Assembly (NCBI GenBank): GCA_937996625.1
Contig: CALKVA010000021.1
Coordinates: forward strand, 1 to 24,333
From: UBA5951 sp009936885
Lineage (GTDB): Bacteria; Pseudomonadota; Alphaproteobacteria; Puniceispirillales; Puniceispirillaceae
Reading direction: 5' to 3'
Length of the DNA stretch: 24,333 bases
The notes beneath the pieces were generated by a model. The model ran no database searches and was not told the DNA's origin. It saw nothing but the letters and a program-made list of their open reading frames with translations. Of this stretch, positions 22,612 to 24,333 are shown piece by piece. A program made the position numbers and the translations under genes. The number at the start of each line of letters is the position of its first letter. Positions within the stretch are counted from its first letter, which is position 1.

Positions 22612-23049
22612 ATGAAGCGCAATAAACAGTCACAGCAAAACCCCATTACAGGTAAAGGTTGGCAGGCATTCTCAGAGGTTTGTTTTGATCTGTCTGCCTT
22701 GGATGTTGGCCCACATGCCAAAGCGCTGATGCGCGAAATGAATTCAGCCATTAAATCAGGGTTACCTATCACTGTGATAATTCTTGCGGCAACGATTGCA
22801 GATGTTGTGTTAAACGAAGGACAACTAGATCGGGAGCAGGGAGATAATGCACTGGGCATGGATTGGCTTACCGCGTCAGAGAGACGACAACTTGACTGGC
22901 TGCGTGGTCTGCGTAATAGGGTTGTTCATTATGAGGGCGTTATAGCAGGTATGGGCGCAACCGCTTATGATAAGGAGTATTTGCGCAAAGATGCGGATAA
23001 AGCGCTTTTGGCTATATCACCATTATTGGCAGGGCTGGAACAGTTCTAA
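22612..23049 (+). CDS. Small protein with a HEPN-like R-x4-H motif; function unknown
   Basis: I do not recognise this 145-residue protein as a named family. It looks mostly helical. One helix is strongly hydrophobic (LPITVIILAATIADVVL, about 51–67) but reads more like a buried bundle helix than a membrane span. Near the middle WLRGLRNRVVHYEG carries Arg101-x4-His106, preceded and followed by residues common in HEPN domains, which are four-helix bundles often acting as RNases or as partners of nucleotidyltransferases. No such partner is adjacent. It starts 27 bases after pccA with only a weak ribosome-binding site; a TTG at 22609 is an alternative start. Codon use and direction match pccA, so it may be in the same transcript. 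Confidence 0.6.
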   Translation: MKRNKQSQQNPITGKGWQAFSEVCFDLSALDVGPHAKALMREMNSAIKSGLPITVIILAATIADVVLNEGQLDREQGDNALGMDWLTASERRQLDWLRGLRNRVVHYEGVIAGMGATAYDKEYLRKDADKALLAISPLLAGLEQF

Positions 23050-23074
23050 AGTCTGTGGTGAGGGATTTTAGTAT

Positions 23075-23761
23075 CTAGAAAAACGATTTAAAGCTTGTTT
23101 GAGCTGCCATATCAAGCTCTTCCATTGATATGATATGCCCTAAATCAGCAAAGCTTGTGACCCCGCCATCTGTGACTCCGCATGGCACAATACCTTCAAA
23201 TGCTGTTAAATCAGGGTCAAGATTAATCGCAACACCATGCATTGTAACCCATTTGGAAATTCGAACCCCTAATGCCGCTATTTTATCCATTCTATCAGGC
23301 TGATTAATATCAGCGCGCCGAACCCACACACCGGGGAACCCCTCTCGTCTTTGCCCGTCAATGGAAAAACTAGCAAGAATATCAATAATCCAAGCTTCTA
23401 GATGGTACACATATTTGCGAACATCTCTCTCTCGCTTGGATAAATCAAGCATAGGCCAATAAACCCGCTGTCCAGGTCCGTGATAGGTCCATTGACCGCC
23501 TCTACCTGTTAAATGGGTTGGTATGGCGCCAACATTAATCAAGTCACTGTCTTTTGCAGAAGTCCCACCAGTATATACTGGTGGATGTTCAAGCATCCAG
23601 ATCATTTCATCTGAAGTGCGCTTGGCTATCTTTGCATGCGCTTTTTGCATTGCGCTCACAGCGTCAAGATAAGCGGTAAGACCTAGATGTTCTTGCCAGA
23701 TAGGAATAGCCCAAAGCCCTTTAATGTTTGCATTTGTGAGAACGGTGTTTATCGAGTTCAA
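23075..23761 (-). CDS. lipB: Octanoyltransferase LipB
   Basis: LipB moves octanoyl from acyl carrier protein to lipoyl domains of 2-oxoacid dehydrogenases and glycine cleavage H protein; LipA then inserts sulphur. The 228-residue protein has EHPPVYTGGTSA, TGRGGQWTYHGPGQRVYWPM, KIAALGVRISKWVTMHGVAI with the conserved Lys160, and GIVPCGVTDGGVTS with the catalytic Cys194. It is the only minus-strand gene seen. The start is TTG at 23761 with no clear ribosome-binding site. A later start would cut the family's first strand, so I keep it with moderate certainty. It converges with the gene before it. Confidence 0.93.
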   Translation of the reverse strand: MNSINTVLTNANIKGLWAIPIWQEHLGLTAYLDAVSAMQKAHAKIAKRTSDEMIWMLEHPPVYTGGTSAKDSDLINVGAIPTHLTGRGGQWTYHGPGQRVYWPMLDLSKRERDVRKYVYHLEAWIIDILASFSIDGQRREGFPGVWVRRADINQPDRMDKIAALGVRISKWVTMHGVAINLDPDLTAFEGIVPCGVTDGGVTSFADLGHIISMEELDMAAQTSFKSFF

Positions 23762-23920
23762 TTTATTCTTATTTGTTTTAGCAGAATTCGCATTCCCATA
23801 AAAGTATGCAATTTTGTGGCTTTTATTACAATGTGGATTGATGCAAAGAATATTGGTAAGTCTGTAATTTGAGGCTTGATCAATCTATATGAACATGGGA
23901 TAGACAAGCTACTCAAAATT

Positions 23921-24009
23921 GCGGCTGTGGCGGAATTGGTAGACGCGCAGCGTTGAGGTCGCTGTGGGGTTAATACCCCGTGGAAGTTCGAGTCTTCTCA
24001 GCCGCACCA
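23921..24009 (+). tRNA. tRNA-Leu, anticodon GAG
   Basis: An 89-base class II tRNA with CCA encoded. The acceptor strand GCGGCTG pairs with CAGCCGC, followed by discriminator A and CCA. The D-arm region is GGCGGAATTGGTAGACGC. The anticodon stem CAGCG/CGCTG holds loop TTGAGGT, giving anticodon GAG at 23955–23957. A GGGG/CCCC long variable arm and a TTCGAGT T-loop complete the fold. It reads CUC and CUU codons. It stands alone, followed at once by an integrase gene, which points to use as an integration site. Confidence 0.97.
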
Positions 24010-24012
24010 TTA

Positions 24013-24046
24013 ATTCTCCGAAAACCCCAGAGAATCTACGTTTTTT
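24013..24046 (+). terminator. Weak stem plus T6 downstream of tRNA-Leu
   Basis: ATTCTC (24013–24018) pairs with GAGAAT (24030–24035) over an 11-base loop, and six Ts follow at 24041–24046 after a five-base gap. The stem is AT-rich and short and the T-tract is set off, so termination of the tRNA transcript here is only possible. If the tRNA is an attachment site, this segment already belongs to the inserted element. Confidence 0.3.
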
Positions 24047-24047
24047 G

Positions 24048-24065
24048 CCTGATTTTTTAATCAGG
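24048..24065 (+). repeat. Perfect inverted repeat just before the integrase start
   Basis: CCTGATT (24048–24054) and AATCAGG (24059–24065) form a perfect seven-base stem around a TTTT loop, ending one base before a possible GTG start at 24067. No T-tract follows on the plus strand. It could be an operator or recombinase-binding site for the integrase, or an RNA hairpin limiting its translation. Confidence 0.5.
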
Positions 24066-24068
24066 GGT

Positions 24069-24090
24069 GATACAATTGGGGATACAATTG
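24069..24090 (+). repeat. Direct repeat of GATACAATTG at the integrase start
   Basis: GATACAATTG occurs at 24069–24078 and 24081–24090, 12 bases apart, the second preceded by GG. Each contains a TTG in the integrase frame (24076 and 24088), so the repeat doubles possible start codons. Short direct repeats near an integrase start beside a tRNA may be recombinase arm-type sites; this is inference. Confidence 0.6.
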
Positions 24091-24333
24091 ACTAAAATCA
24101 CAGCACCGTACCTCATACGGAAAAGGGGTGTATACTACCTACAAAAACGCATACCTAAAGACCTTGTTAACTATTACGGGAAAGAATTTATCCGTAAATC
24201 TCTGAAGACTAAGGATAGAAATTTAGCCATTAGAGTATCTTCTCAGCTTGTTACAGCTTTAGAACGTGAATGGCTAGATAAGCGTTTTAGTTTGTCAGAA
24301 TCAAAATCTGTTCAAGAAATTTTAACTTCCCGC
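24076..24333 (+). CDS. Tyrosine-type integrase, N-terminal part (runs off the window)
   Basis: The frame is open from a stop at 24058 to the end of the window. It reads APYLIRKRGVYYLQKRIPKD, then KEFIRKSLKTKDRNLAIRVS and LEREWLDKRF. This is the N-terminal region typical of many proteobacterial tyrosine recombinases (DUF6538-type arm-binding domain, YYxxRRIPxDL style). The catalytic Arg, His and Tyr lie beyond the window and cannot be checked. Start codons could be GTG 24067, TTG 24076 or TTG 24088; none has a clear ribosome-binding site. Its position right behind tRNA-Leu indicates an integrative element, prophage or island extending to the right. Confidence 0.8.
   Translation, partial: MGIQLTKITAPYLIRKRGVYYLQKRIPKDLVNYYGKEFIRKSLKTKDRNLAIRVSSQLVTALEREWLDKRFSLSESKSVQEILTSR

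Noticed and set aside
23687..23872. Plus-strand 61-codon frame over the lipB start and the gap before the tRNA
   Set aside because: Its first part is antisense to lipB and it has no ribosome-binding site or known resemblance. The 23762–23920 gap otherwise shows no clear promoter or structure.
1..24333. CRISPR array, rRNA genes, insertion sequences or a replication origin
   Set aside because: No regularly spaced repeats, rRNA-like segments, transposase reading frames with terminal inverted repeats, or DnaA-box clusters were seen.

Overview
The window is from an alphaproteobacterial chromosome. The evidence is the gene order (tuf, S10, spc and alpha ribosomal operons fused, with adk between secY and rpsM), the alphaproteobacterial style of RpoA and of the zinc-free S14, the rarA–crcB–rluC–HAD–ATP12 neighbourhood downstream, and an ATP12-type F1 assembly chaperone. 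Base composition is moderately AT-rich, spacers are very short, and GTG or TTG starts are not rare. A streamlined marine alphaproteobacterium (SAR116-like) would fit, but that placement is a guess.

Region 1 (1–14016): the 3' end of tuf, a hairpin, then 27 co-directional genes: rpsJ rplC rplD rplW rplB rpsS rplV rpsC rplP rpmC rpsQ rplN rplX rplE rpsN rpsH rplF rplR rpsE rpmD rplO secY adk rpsM rpsK rpoA rplQ. Many stops and starts touch or overlap, so translation is probably coupled. A perfect terminator hairpin with a long T-tract closes the block at about 14010. Small non-coding elements lie inside the operon: a hairpin after tuf, a 15-base imperfect repeat at the rplC/rplD junction, a perfect 13-base tandem duplication of the rpmD ribosome-binding site, a hairpin plus T-tract overlapping the rplO ribosome-binding site, and hairpins before rpsM and rpoA.

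Region 2 (14052–19014): a decayed rarA/mgsA AAA+ ATPase with four in-frame stops and at least three frameshifts. It is followed by intact genes: a DUF429-like RNase H-fold protein, the fluoride channel crcB/fluC, an RluC-type pseudouridine synthase, a HAD phosphatase and the ATP12 chaperone. All are on the plus strand and closely spaced.

Region 3 (19059–23049): pccB and pccA, encoding the beta and biotin-bearing alpha subunits of an acyl-CoA (probably propionyl-CoA) carboxylase, then a small unrecognised protein carrying an R-x4-H motif like that of HEPN domains.

Region 4 (23075–24333): lipB (octanoyltransferase) on the minus strand, a tRNA-Leu(GAG) gene with encoded CCA, and, 57–78 bases beyond it, the start of a tyrosine-type integrase gene cut by the window edge. 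This looks like the left end of an integrative element inserted at the tRNA 3' end.

Most of the window is housekeeping. I see no convincing undescribed multi-gene system. The most notable points are the tRNA–integrase junction, the rarA pseudogene, the HEPN-like orphan and the duplicated ribosome-binding site.
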